This document shows, in pieces, positions 1-8,977 of a DNA stretch of 64,000 bases. The notes below the pieces were generated by a model, which saw nothing but the letters and a program-made list of their open reading frames with translations, was not told where the DNA came from and did no database searches. The translations under genes were made by a program, and so were the position numbers. Position 1 is the stretch's first letter. Each line of letters starts with the position of its first letter. Source of the DNA: Caulobacter sp. BP25 (GTDB lineage Bacteria; Pseudomonadota; Alphaproteobacteria; Caulobacterales; Caulobacteraceae); NCBI RefSeq assembly GCF_002737755.1, contig NZ_PEGH01000020.1:1-64000 (forward strand), given 5' to 3'.

Positions 1-797
1 CAGACCAAACATCATCACCGGGAAGAACCCGCTCATGAACGCCCCGGCGGCCGGTCGCCGGCGAAGAAGCGGCGCAGGTCTCCCGTGGCGCCGTGATAGT
101 CGCCGACCACGAACCAGGCGATGTTGTTGAGGATGTGGTGCAGGCCGGTGACGATCAGGACCCGGTTCAGGAACCCGTAGACCACAAGGCCAAGCTCGCC
201 TGAGCCGACCACGGCCCGGCTGGCCGCGTCGACCCCGCCGTTGAGGACGTCATAGCCCAGGCCCAAGAGGACGGCGATCAGCAGGCCCGCCAGCCCTGAG
301 ACGATCGGCACGAACCGCCGGCCGCTGAAGAAGGCCAGATACTCGGGCAGCTTGAAGCCCGAGAAGCGGTTGTAGAAGAGGCCGCCGATGATCCCCGAGA
401 CGATGCCGATCGGCACGCTGAGCTTTCCCAGCGCCTTGGCCTTATAGGCGGCCGAGGCCAGGTCCGCGTGGGCCTGGACAAGGCCCGCCATCACCTCGGC
501 CGGGACATGCAGCAGGGCTTTGGCGCCCTCGGTGGCGATCAGGAAGCAGACCACGCCCGCCAGGCCCGCCGCGCCGTTGTTCTCGCGGGCCAGGCCCACG
601 GCCACGCCGATGGCGAACAGCAAACCGAGGTTGGAGAAGATCGCATCCCCGGCCGCGGCCACGAAGCCGATGTTGAGGAGGTCTGGCTGGCCCAGGCGCA
701 AGAGCAGGCCCGCCACCGGCAGCACCGCGATCGGCAGCATCAGGGCCCGGCCCAGCGGCTGGAGGATCTCGAGCGGAGACTTCATCGGAGACTTCAT
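1..797 (-). CDS. nagE: PTS N-acetylglucosamine transporter EIIC(B), 3' end outside window, frame interrupted near position 50
   Basis: Inner-membrane permease that imports and phosphorylates N-acetylglucosamine. The readable frame gives about 250 residues of the PTS glucose/GlcNAc EIIC family with several hydrophobic segments and the conserved HHILNN and VGDYHG motifs. The frame stops at 33, but shifting by one base near 47-50 continues as GAFMSGFFPVMMFGL, the expected family sequence, to the window edge. I see a missing base in a GC-rich run, not a natural C-terminus. The gene starts 4 nt after the nagF stop and is probably cotranscribed with it. The EIIB domain would lie beyond the window. 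The start has two tandem MKSP codon groups, so either Met could be used. Confidence 0.85.
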
Positions 798-800
798 GCT

Positions 801-3352
801 TTAGGCTCCGAAGGCTTGGACAAGGCCGCGCACGGCCTGCGGCGAGGTCTGGGCCAGGGCCTGGGCGGCGAGCTTTTGGCAAGCGGCCAGATCAAGATCG
901 CGGACGCGGGCCTTGACCTCCGGGGCGATGGCGGCCGTGGTCGACAGCTCCGTGACCCCAAGGCCCAAGAGGATCGGCGTGGCGGCGACGTCAGAGGCCA
1001 GGCCTCCGCAGACCCCGACCCAGCGGCCGTGGACCTTCGCGCCCTGGCAGGTCTGGCTTATCATCCGCAGCACCGCCGGGTGCAGGGCGTCGATCCGGGC
1101 GGCCAGCTCGGGATTGCCCCGGTCCATGGCCAGCACGTACTGGGTCAGGTCATTGGTGCCGATCGACAGGAAGTCGGCCTCGGCGGCGATCAGGTCGGCA
1201 GTCACGGCCGCAGCCGGCGTCTCGATCATCACGCCCAGCTCGACGTGGTCGGTGATCCCAAGCTCGCGCTTGGCTTCTTCCAGCACAGCCGCACGGCCCG
1301 CAGCTCGTCGAGGCTGCCGATCATCGGGACCATGATCTTGCACTGACCCCCTTTTGCGCCTTTGGGCGGAACCACCCGCAGGATGGCGCGCAGCTGGGTC
1401 TTCAGGAGATGCGGTCGCCACAGGCTGACGCGCACGCCGCGCAGGCCCAGCGCCGGGTTCTCCTCGGCCGGGATCGGCAGATAGGGCGCGGCCTTGTCGC
1501 CGCCGACGTCCAGCGTGCGCACGATCAGCGGCCGCCCCTGCAGGGCGTCGGCGATGGCCTGGTACTGGCGGGCCTGCTCGTCCTCATCGGGCGGGGTCTG
1601 GCGGTCCAGGAACAGGAACTCGGTGCGAAGAAGTCCGCTGCCCTCCGCGCCGTTCTCGATCGCCGCCAAGGCGTCCTTGACCGAGCCGGTGTTGGCGAAG
1701 ACCTCGATGCGGGTTCCGTCCTTCGTCACGGCTGGCGCGTGGGCGGCGGCGTGGGCGGCGGCCTTGCGGGCCTGGCGCTGAGCCAGCTGCGTCTGGGCCG
1801 CCTCCAGAGCCGGGGCGTCGGGGGCCACGCGAAGGCTTCCCCCATCAGCGTCGAGGATCAGGGCGGTTCCGTCCGCGATCGACAGCGCCGCGCCGCCCAG
1901 CGCCACCAGGGCCGGGATGCCCATGGCCGCAGCCAGGATCGCCACGTGCGAGGTCGGACCGCCGCGCGCGGTGGCGAAGCCGGCGATGACGCCAGGGTCA
2001 GCCCCCATCAGCTGCGAGGGCAAAAGCTCGTCGGCCAACAGGATCGAGCCGGGCGGCAGCACCGCGGCGTCATCGTCTTCGCCATTGAGAGCGCGCAGCA
2101 CCTGGCGCTCCAGGTCGATCAGGTCATCGACCCGCTCGGCCATCCGGCGATCGCCCAGCGCGCGCAGCGCCTCGACATAACCGCCCACCGCCGCGCGCCA
2201 GCCAAAGCCGGCGCTCTTGCCCGCCGCGATCAGGCTCTTGGCCTGGGCGAGAAGCTCGGGGTCGTCCAGGAAGGCCAGGTGGGCGGACAGGATAGCCTTG
2301 CGGGCCTTGTCGCCCCCAGGGGCGTTTTCTTTGGACGCATTGGCCTCGATCTTGGCGCGGACCTTGTCCAGGGCGGCCACCAGCGCGGCCTCTTCAAAGG
2401 CCTGCCCCTCGCCCTGCTCGCGCACGGCGATGTCGGACGAGGCCAGGCGAACGGCCTTGCCGATCGAAAGCCCCGGCGCGGCCAGCACGCCCTTCAGCAC
2501 CCCGTCGGCCGGCAGCGCCGCCGGCGCCAGCGGCTGCGACGCGATCGGGGCCGGGGCGGGCGCTGGCGCAGCCTTCGCCAAGACCCGAGCCCCCTCGCCC
2601 ATGCCGCTCTCGATCAGCGCGACGATGGCCGCCACGGCGTTCGCGGCGTCCGCGCCCGAGGCCGTGACCACGATCTCGTCGCCGTGGCGCACAGCCAGGG
2701 CCATCAGCCCCACCGGGCTCCTGGCGCTGGCGCGGCGCGCGCCCACGACCAGCGCCGTCTCGCCGCCAAAGGTCTTGGCCAGCTCGGCGATCCGCGCCGC
2801 CGGCCGCGCGTGGATCCCGTGCATCAAGGGCACGGTCACCGCGCGGGAAATCTCGTTGGACGCATCCGAGGCGTTCGAGGCCGCCGCACCGCCCAGCGCC
2901 CGCAGCTCCATCAGGAAACCGCCCGCCTCCACGGCCTGGTCCTGGTCGCGGCGCACAATCTCGAAGGCTTCGGGATTGGTGATGACCACCGGCGTGATCA
3001 AGCTCTTGGCCCGCTGGGCCAGGAAATCCAGATCAAAGCTGATCAGCCCATCGCCCGCGCGCACCGACTGGCCCTCACGCACGCGGACCTCAAAGCCCTC
3101 GCCGCCCAGAGCCACCGTCTCAAGCCCCACATGCATCAGAATCTCGGCCCCGCACGCCGCGCGCAGCGTCACCGCGTGACCCGCCCGGTGCACTGAGGCC
3201 ACAACCCCGTCGCAAGGCGCCACAAGCTCGCCACCCAACGGATCAATCGCAACCCCGTCGCCCAGCATCCGTCCCGCAAACACCGCGTCCGGAGCCTCAT
3301 CCAAAGACGCGATCCAGCCTTTCAGCGGTGAAGACAGCACCCATGCCGACAT
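801..3352 (-). CDS. nagF: PTS multiphosphoryl protein EIIA-HPr-EI, frame interrupted near 1290
   Basis: Cytoplasmic fusion that passes phosphate from PEP to the GlcNAc permease NagE. Domains in order: EIIA of the glucose family (about 1-150, active-site His in ILMHVGLETV), HPr (about 170-250, His in HGIHARPAARIA), and enzyme I (about 290 to the end, phospho-His in GGPTSHVAILAAAMG). The long frame runs 3352-1229 and then turns to nonsense after DELRAVR; the frame read from about 1300 to 801 continues exactly with VLEEAKRELGITDHVELGVM. Inserting one C between 1290 and 1291 (forward strand) joins the two into about 850 residues. Most likely a sequencing deletion, but a real mutation would abolish enzyme I. 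It precedes nagE in an operon divergent from the regulator at 3602. Confidence 0.88.
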
Positions 3353-3410
3353 CTGAATCGCCCCCTTTCCGCCGCGCTACAACGACGGGACGGCACTACA
3401 TTCCATTTTA

Positions 3411-3416
3411 ATACCA
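3411..3416. promoter_or_regulatory. TGGTAT half-site upstream of nagF (putative GntR/HutC operator)
   Basis: ATACCA reads TGGTAT on the minus strand and lies about 60 bp upstream of the nagF start. HutC-subfamily GlcNAc regulators (DasR, YvoA) bind palindromes built on TGGTaTAgACCA. Only half the palindrome is visible, so this is tentative. A second copy is at 3547-3554. Confidence 0.3.
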
Positions 3417-3515
3417 TTTGGCAAGGCCACTTTTGCGCTTTGGCATGGCCACCCTTGCTAAGCCTACGAAATAGCCAATATACAGGGACAAATCGGCGCG
3501 ACAGGGTATGAAGCG

Positions 3516-3561
3516 TTGACATCCGCCGTCGGATAATAGGACTCATATTGGTATCCGACGG
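3516..3561 (+). promoter_or_regulatory. Promoter and inverted repeat upstream of the nag regulator operon
   Basis: A TTGACA hexamer at 3516-3521 is followed by GATAAT at 3532-3537, a spacing in the short range described for Caulobacter housekeeping promoters. A perfect 10-bp inverted repeat, CCGTCGGATA (3526-3535) and TATCCGACGG (3552-3561), surrounds a 16-bp spacer, and the right arm overlaps an ATTGGTAT box (3547-3554) like the left half of the DasR/YvoA operator. It is a good candidate operator for the adjacent GntR/HutC protein. Function is inferred from position and symmetry. Confidence 0.45.
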
Positions 3562-3601
3562 TTAGACCGCCGGGGTCATGCAACCGCAGGAGGCGGAGCG
3601 A

Positions 3602-4342
3602 GTGTCTCTTTCCCAGCGCATAGGCTTCGCCCACGGGGCGGTTTCTGCGCCGCTATACCTTCAGCTGCAGCGCGCCCTGCGCGAGGCGATCCAATTGAAG
3701 GTGCTGAGCCCGGACGACGCCCTCCCCCCCGAACGGGATATGGCCGACGAGTTCAACGTCTCGCGCATCACTGTGCGCAAGGCGCTGGAAGGCTTGGTCA
3801 ACGAAGGCCTGCTGACCCGCCGCCAGGGCGCCGGCACCTTCGTGGCCGCCCGGGTGGAGAAGAACTTCTCGAAGTTGACCTGCTTCACCGAGGACATGAT
3901 CTCGCGCGGTCGCGCGCCGCGCAGCGAATGGATCACCCGGGCCGAGGGCGCGGTGACGCCAGAGGAGGCGCTGATGCTGGGCGTCTCGCCCAACACGCCG
4001 GTCTACCGCTTCCACCGAATCCGCTTCGCCGACGGCGCGCCCATGGCGATGGAGTACACCACGATCGCCGCCTTCGCCCTGCCCTCGCCCGAGGTGGTCA
4101 AGGACTCGCTCTACGAGGCTATGGCCGCGCACGGTCACCGCCCGGCGCGCGCGCTCCAGCGCCTGCGCGGCGTGCTGATCAACCGCGAACACGCGGCGCT
4201 GCTGGGCGTGAAACCCAAGGACGCGGGCCTGCTGGTCGAGCGGCGCGGCTTCCTGAAGGATGGCCGGGCCGTCGAGATTTCTAATTCCTACTATCGTGGC
4301 GACGCCTACGACTTCGTCGCCGAACTGAACGACGCATCCTGA
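3602..4342 (+). CDS. nagQ: GntR/HutC-family transcriptional regulator of GlcNAc catabolism
   Basis: Winged-helix repressor expected to sense an amino-sugar phosphate and control the flanking nag genes. An N-terminal GntR HTH (about 25-85; PLYLQLQRALREAI and VSRITVRKALEGLVNEG) is followed by a UTRA effector domain (about 100-240) ending in the typical NSYYRGDAYDF. A longer frame begins at ATG 3578, but AGGAGG at 3588-3593 sits 8 nt before GTG 3602, so I chose GTG (246 residues). It heads the operon with the deaminase and nagA and is divergent from nagF. The symbol follows the comparative-genomic name for the GntR regulator of GlcNAc genes in related bacteria; the effector is not shown by the sequence. 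Confidence 0.82.
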   Translation: MSLSQRIGFAHGAVSAPLYLQLQRALREAIQLKVLSPDDALPPERDMADEFNVSRITVRKALEGLVNEGLLTRRQGAGTFVAARVEKNFSKLTCFTEDMISRGRAPRSEWITRAEGAVTPEEALMLGVSPNTPVYRFHRIRFADGAPMAMEYTTIAAFALPSPEVVKDSLYEAMAAHGHRPARALQRLRGVLINREHAALLGVKPKDAGLLVERRGFLKDGRAVEISNSYYRGDAYDFVAELNDAS

Positions 4343-4395
4343 CCGGCGCTCGCGCTGGCATGTTTCAAAGGACCACGAGCTTGGAGGCGACTGTC

Positions 4396-5472
4396 TTGAC
4401 CCGTCCTGAAGGCCCCACGACGGGGCGGCTGGCGCCGGAAAGCACGAAGATGTTCGCCGAGGCCGGCCAAGGCGCAGCCGTGGCCAAAGCCCTGCTGGCG
4501 GCCAACGCCGAGCGGGTCGCGGCCCTGGCCGAGCGCCTGCGCGCCAATCCGCCTCGCGTCGTGGTGACCTGCGCCCGCGGCAGCAGCGACCACGCCGCGA
4601 CCTTCGCCCGCTACCTGATCGAGACCAAGGCGGGCGTGCTGACCTCGTCGGTCGGCCTGTCGGTCAGCTCGGTCTATGACGCCTCTCCGAACCTCGAAGG
4701 CGCGCTGTGCCTGGCGGTCTCGCAGTCGGGCAAGAGCCCCGACCTGCTGGCGGCGGTGACGGCGGCCAAGGCGGCCGGCGCCTACGCCGTGGCCCTGGTC
4801 AATGTCGAGGACTCGCCTCTGGCGCAGTTGGCCGACGCGGTGATCCCGCTGCATGCGGGACCGGAACTGTCGGTGGCGGCCACCAAGTCCTACATCGCCG
4901 CCCTGGTGGCGGTGACTCAGTTGATCGCCGCCTGGACGCAGGACGCCGAACTGACGGCGGCGTTGGCGGACCTACCCTCCGCGCTGGAAAAGGCCTGGAC
5001 CCTGGACTGGTCGGCGGCCGGCAAGCGTCTCGAAACGGCGACCAACCTCTATGTGCTGGGTCGCGGCGTAGGCTTTGGCGTCGCGCTGGAAGCCGCGCTG
5101 AAGTTCAAGGAGACCTGCGGCCTGCACGCCGAGGCCTTCAGCGCCGCCGAGGTGCTGCACGGCCCGATGGCTCTGGTGAAGGACGGCTTTCCGGCCCTGG
5201 TCTTCGCTCAGAACGACGAGAGCCGCCAAAGCGTCGAAGACATGGCCCAAGGCCTGCGGACGCGCGGCGCCGACGTGTTCCTGGCCGCGCCTGGTAAAGC
5301 CGACGGGGGCAAGTCCGGCGATGATCTACTGCCCAGCCTCAAGACCCATCCGGTGCTGGAGCCGATCCTGATGGTCCAGAGCTTCTACCGCATGGCCAAC
5401 GCCTTGTCGGTGGCGCGCGGCTATGATCCCGATAGCCCACCTCACCTCAACAAGGTCACCGAAACCGTCTGA
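4396..5472 (+). CDS. nagB-II: SIS-domain glucosamine-6-phosphate deaminase (NagB-II type)
   Basis: Predicted to convert glucosamine-6-P to fructose-6-P plus ammonia in the cytoplasm, after NagA deacetylation. It has two SIS domains (about 25-160 and 190-330) with the sugar-phosphate loops CARGSSDHAA and AVSQSGKSPD and the conserved SVAATKSYIA segment. This fold replaces the unrelated classical NagB in Caulobacter and Shewanella. The frame is open from an ATG at 4360 with no ribosome binding site, whereas GGAGG at 4383-4387 fits TTG 4396, so I chose TTG (358 residues). The stop overlaps the nagA start by one base (TGATG), indicating coupling. An AgaS-like isomerase role is the main alternative. 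Confidence 0.85.
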   Translation: MTRPEGPTTGRLAPESTKMFAEAGQGAAVAKALLAANAERVAALAERLRANPPRVVVTCARGSSDHAATFARYLIETKAGVLTSSVGLSVSSVYDASPNLEGALCLAVSQSGKSPDLLAAVTAAKAAGAYAVALVNVEDSPLAQLADAVIPLHAGPELSVAATKSYIAALVAVTQLIAAWTQDAELTAALADLPSALEKAWTLDWSAAGKRLETATNLYVLGRGVGFGVALEAALKFKETCGLHAEAFSAAEVLHGPMALVKDGFPALVFAQNDESRQSVEDMAQGLRTRGADVFLAAPGKADGGKSGDDLLPSLKTHPVLEPILMVQSFYRMANALSVARGYDPDSPPHLNKVTETV

Positions 5473-6635
5473 TGCCGGCCGCTCTTATCAACGGCCGGGT
5501 AATGACGCCGGCTGGCGTCGTCGAAGGCCACGCCGTACTTGTCGAGGATGGCAAGGTCGTCGCCGTGGTTCCGATGGCGCAGGTCCCCGCTGGGGTCGAG
5601 CGCCAGGACCTGAGCGGCGGTCTGCTGGTCCCCGGCTATATCGACACCCAGGTCAATGGTGGCGGCGGCGTCCTTTTCAACGACGCCCCGACCGTAGAGA
5701 CCATCGCCGCGATCGGCGCGGCGCATCGCGCCTATGGCACGACCGGCTTCCTGCCGACCCTGATCAGCGACGACCTCGATGTCGTGGACAAGGCCCTGCG
5801 CGCCACCGAGGCCGCCATCGAAGCGGGCGTGCCCGGCGTGCTGGGCGTCCACATCGAGGGGCCGTTCCTGAACCCCAAGCGCAAGGGCATCCACGACGAG
5901 GCCAAGTTCCGGGTCATCGACGAGGAGGCCATCGCCCTGCTCTCTTCGCTCAAGCGCGGCAAGCTGTTGCTGACCCTGGCGCCCGAGCGGACCACGCCCG
6001 AGGTCATCGGGCGTCTTTCCAAGGCTGGCGTCATTGTCGCGGCCGGCCACACCAACGCCCGCTACGAGACCATGCGCCAGGCCATCGAGCACGGCCTTAC
6101 AGGCGTGACCCATCTCTTCAACGCTATGTCGCCCCTGACCAGCCGCGAGCCCGGCGTCGTCGGGGCGGTGCTGGAGGACCAGCACGTGTGGGCGGGGATC
6201 ATTGTCGACGGCCGCCACGTCGATCCGGTCACCCTGAAGATCGCCCTGCGCGCGCGGCCGCTGAACCGGTTCATGCTGGTCACCGACGCCATGCCGACGG
6301 TCGGCATGACCGATAAGCGCTTCACCCTGCAAGGTCGCGAGATCACCGTGCGCGACGGCGTCTGCGTCGACGACGTCGGCACCCTGGCCGGCTCGGACCT
6401 CGACATGGCCGCCGCCGTCCGCAACGCGGTGGCGACGCTGGGCCTGTCGCTGGCCGACGCCGTCATGATGGCCTCGGCCGCCCCTGCCGCGTTCCTGGGC
6501 CTTGGCCATCAGCGCGGCCAGATCGCCCCCGGCTTCGCCGCCGACTTCTGCCTGCTAGACGACGACCTCAACGTCGCGAAAACCTGGATCGACGGGAAGG
6601 AAAACCATGTCCGGAAAGAGCCGCTTCCCGTCTAG
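5472..6635 (+). CDS. nagA: N-acetylglucosamine-6-phosphate deacetylase
   Basis: Amidohydrolase that removes acetate from GlcNAc-6-P to give GlcN-6-P. The 387-residue length is normal for the family. Visible motifs include the metal-site region HIEGPFLNPKRKGIHD, the conserved His of AGHTNARY, THLFNAMSPL with the substrate-binding His-Asn, and the catalytic Asp in LVTDAMPTVGM. It is translationally coupled to the deaminase upstream (1-base overlap) and overlaps the GH92 mannosidase downstream by 29 bases. It should lie in one transcript with the regulator and act on product imported by NagE/NagF. Confidence 0.95.
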   Translation: MPAALINGRVMTPAGVVEGHAVLVEDGKVVAVVPMAQVPAGVERQDLSGGLLVPGYIDTQVNGGGGVLFNDAPTVETIAAIGAAHRAYGTTGFLPTLISDDLDVVDKALRATEAAIEAGVPGVLGVHIEGPFLNPKRKGIHDEAKFRVIDEEAIALLSSLKRGKLLLTLAPERTTPEVIGRLSKAGVIVAAGHTNARYETMRQAIEHGLTGVTHLFNAMSPLTSREPGVVGAVLEDQHVWAGIIVDGRHVDPVTLKIALRARPLNRFMLVTDAMPTVGMTDKRFTLQGREITVRDGVCVDDVGTLAGSDLDMAAAVRNAVATLGLSLADAVMMASAAPAAFLGLGHQRGQIAPGFAADFCLLDDDLNVAKTWIDGKENHVRKEPLPV

Positions 6636-8919
6636 GCGGGTCCTCGCCCTCGCGGTCGCGCTGAGCCTGGGTTCCGTCGGACTGGCGAGCGCCCAGTCGG
6701 CGCCAGACCTGCTGGCCAAGGTCGATCCGTTCGTCGGCGTCGACGGCGGTGGCGTCACCGGCGGCAACACCGTGCCCGGCGCCGGCGCGCCGTTCGGCTT
6801 CGTGTCGCTGAGCCCCGACACCACCAACGCCGACACCAACGGCTACGACTCCAAGAGCCCGATCATGGGCTTCAGCTATACCCATGTCAGTGGCACGGGC
6901 GGCTCGGGCAAGTACGGTAATTTTCGGGTCACCCCGACGGTCGGCCCGCTGCGCGTCAACCACCTGCACTACGGCAAGACCGACGAGCGGGCCTCGCCGG
7001 GCTACTACGCCGTGGGCCTGGCCAATACCGAAGCCGAGCGGATCAAGGTCGAGCTCACGGCCTCGCGCCGCGTCGGTTTCCAGCGCCTGACCTATCCGGC
7101 GCTCGCCGAGAGCAACCTGATCTTCGACGTCAGCTCGGTGATCGCCATGCGCGGCCGCGGCCAGCGCGTGCGTCTGGCCAAGGTCGAGCTGATCGACGAC
7201 CACACCCTGTCCGGCGAGGTCACGGTCGAGGGCGGCTGGAACCCGACGCCCTATACGCTCTACTTCCACGCCGTCACGGATCGTCCCGCCAAGGCCTTCG
7301 GCGCGTGGAAGGCGGGCCAGGGCTGGATGGAGACCAAACCCGGCATCGGCCGCGCGGAAGGCGGCGTCCAGGTCAAGAGCGCGGCCAACCGCCAGGGCCT
7401 GATGATCGAGTACGACACCGAGCGCGAGTTCTCCAACCGCCTCGGCGCCTATCTGACCTTCGACACGACCACCAACCGTCAGGTCCAGATGAAGCTGGCC
7501 GTGTCGTTCGTCAGCGCCGACAAAGCCCGCGCCAACCTGGCCGAGGAGATGCCCGGCTGGGACTTCGACACCTATCAGGCGGCAACAGCGGCCCAGTGGT
7601 CGGACGCCCTGGCCAAGATCAAGGTCGAGGGCGGCACGGACGAGCAGCAACGGATCTTCTATTCGGCGCTCTACCGCTCGCACACCATGCCGCATGATCT
7701 GAGCGGCGAGAACGTCTGGTGGAAGTCCGACGAGCCGCACTACGAGGACTTCTACACGCTGTGGGACACCTTCCGGACGCTGCATCCGCTGCTGACGGTG
7801 ATCCAGCCGCAGCGTCAGCGCGACATGATCCGGTCGCTGATCGACACCTACAAGCACACCGGCTGGATGCCCGACTCCCGCATCGCCGGCGCCAACGGCA
7901 TGACCCAGGGCGGCTCGAACGGCGACATCCTGATCGCCGACGCGGTGACCAAGAAGCTGGGCGGCTTCGACGTCAACCTGGCCTATGAGGCGATCCGCAA
8001 AAACGGCGAAGTCGACAGCGACCAGCCCTTCCTGCAGGGCCGAGTGCTGAAGGACTATCTGAAGCTAGGCTATGTGCCGTTCACGCAGACCCGCTCGGCC
8101 TCGCGCACCCTGGAATACGCCTATGACGACTATGCGATCGGCGTCGTCGCCAAGGCGCTGGGCAAGACCCAGGACGCCAAGCGCTACATCGCCCGCTCGG
8201 GCAACTGGAAGAACCTCTGGGACGATAGTCTCGGCTGCGTCCGCCCCCGCTATCCGAACGGCGAGTGGGTCGAGAACTACAGCTGCACCTACGAGTATCC
8301 CGACCGCTCGGGCCCCTGGTGGGACGCGGTGTTCTATGAAGGCAATTCGCTGCAGTACTCCAGCTTCGTCCCGCAGGACGTGGCGGGGCTGATGGCCAAG
8401 ACGGGCGGATCCGAGGGTTTCGTCAAATGGCTCGACCACCTGTTCGACGGCCACTACTCACAGAGCAACGAGCCGGATCTGCTGGCGCCCTATCTCTACA
8501 TCCACGCCGGCCGCCCGGACCGGACTCATGAGATCGCGCGCGGCCTGATGGCCAAGCATTATCGCCTGAGCCGCACCGGCCTGCCGGGCAATGACGACGC
8601 TGGCGCCATGTCCAGCTGGTACGTCTGGAACGCGATCGGCCTCTATCCGAACGCTGGCCAGCCCTACTACTACATCGCCTCGCCGGTGTTCTCGCGCAGC
8701 GTGATCGCGCTGGAGGGCGGCAAGAGCTTCGAGGTCCGGGCGCCGACGACGTCGGAAGCCAATCGCTATGTCACGGGCGCCAAGCTGAACGGCAAACCGC
8801 TAGATCGCGCGTGGATCTCCCACGACGAACTCGCCAAGGGGGGCGTGCTGGAGCTGACCTTGGAAGCGGCGCCGACGGGCTGGGCCGCCCGCTTCACGCC
8901 GCCGCCAAACGGGCTCTGA
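6607..8919 (+). CDS. Secreted GH92 alpha-1,2-mannosidase
   Basis: Glycoside hydrolase family 92 exo-acting, calcium-dependent alpha-mannosidase, likely periplasmic. Residues 1-30 form a Sec signal peptide (basic start, hydrophobic core, cleavage near ASAQS). The mature part carries family hallmarks: an N-terminal beta domain beginning VDPFVGVDGGG, then the (alpha/alpha)6 catalytic domain with ENVWWKSDEPHYEDFYTLWDTF, TQGGSNGDIL and GNDDAGAMSSWYVWNA. The length of 770 is typical. The ATG at 6607 lies inside the nagA 3' end after a GGAAGG ribosome site, so mannose trimming and GlcNAc breakdown are expressed together, suggesting N-glycan or mannoprotein use. A bidirectional hairpin follows. Confidence 0.92.
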   Translation: MSGKSRFPSRRVLALAVALSLGSVGLASAQSAPDLLAKVDPFVGVDGGGVTGGNTVPGAGAPFGFVSLSPDTTNADTNGYDSKSPIMGFSYTHVSGTGGSGKYGNFRVTPTVGPLRVNHLHYGKTDERASPGYYAVGLANTEAERIKVELTASRRVGFQRLTYPALAESNLIFDVSSVIAMRGRGQRVRLAKVELIDDHTLSGEVTVEGGWNPTPYTLYFHAVTDRPAKAFGAWKAGQGWMETKPGIGRAEGGVQVKSAANRQGLMIEYDTEREFSNRLGAYLTFDTTTNRQVQMKLAVSFVSADKARANLAEEMPGWDFDTYQAATAAQWSDALAKIKVEGGTDEQQRIFYSALYRSHTMPHDLSGENVWWKSDEPHYEDFYTLWDTFRTLHPLLTVIQPQRQRDMIRSLIDTYKHTGWMPDSRIAGANGMTQGGSNGDILIADAVTKKLGGFDVNLAYEAIRKNGEVDSDQPFLQGRVLKDYLKLGYVPFTQTRSASRTLEYAYDDYAIGVVAKALGKTQDAKRYIARSGNWKNLWDDSLGCVRPRYPNGEWVENYSCTYEYPDRSGPWWDAVFYEGNSLQYSSFVPQDVAGLMAKTGGSEGFVKWLDHLFDGHYSQSNEPDLLAPYLYIHAGRPDRTHEIARGLMAKHYRLSRTGLPGNDDAGAMSSWYVWNAIGLYPNAGQPYYYIASPVFSRSVIALEGGKSFEVRAPTTSEANRYVTGAKLNGKPLDRAWISHDELAKGGVLELTLEAAPTGWAARFTPPPNGL

Positions 8920-8953
8920 CGTATAGGGCCGAGCTCCCACGAGATCGCAAAGC

Positions 8954-8977
8954 AGAGCCCGCCATCAGGCGGGCTCT
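8954..8977. terminator. Bidirectional hairpin terminator between convergent genes
   Basis: Perfect 10-bp stem AGAGCCCGCC / GGCGGGCTCT with a 4-base loop between the mannosidase and the convergent xylosidase; it includes the xylosidase stop codon. No long T tract follows on either side. Confidence 0.7.

Noticed and set aside
1409-3196. Long antisense ORF (595 codons) opposite nagF
   Set aside because: Arg/Gln/Gly-rich composition typical of a shadow frame in high-GC DNA; the opposite strand encodes clear EIIA-HPr-EI motifs.
1-3352. Nag uptake genes as true pseudogenes
   Set aside because: Same kind of indel is also seen in divJ, an important cell-cycle gene, so errors are the simpler cause.
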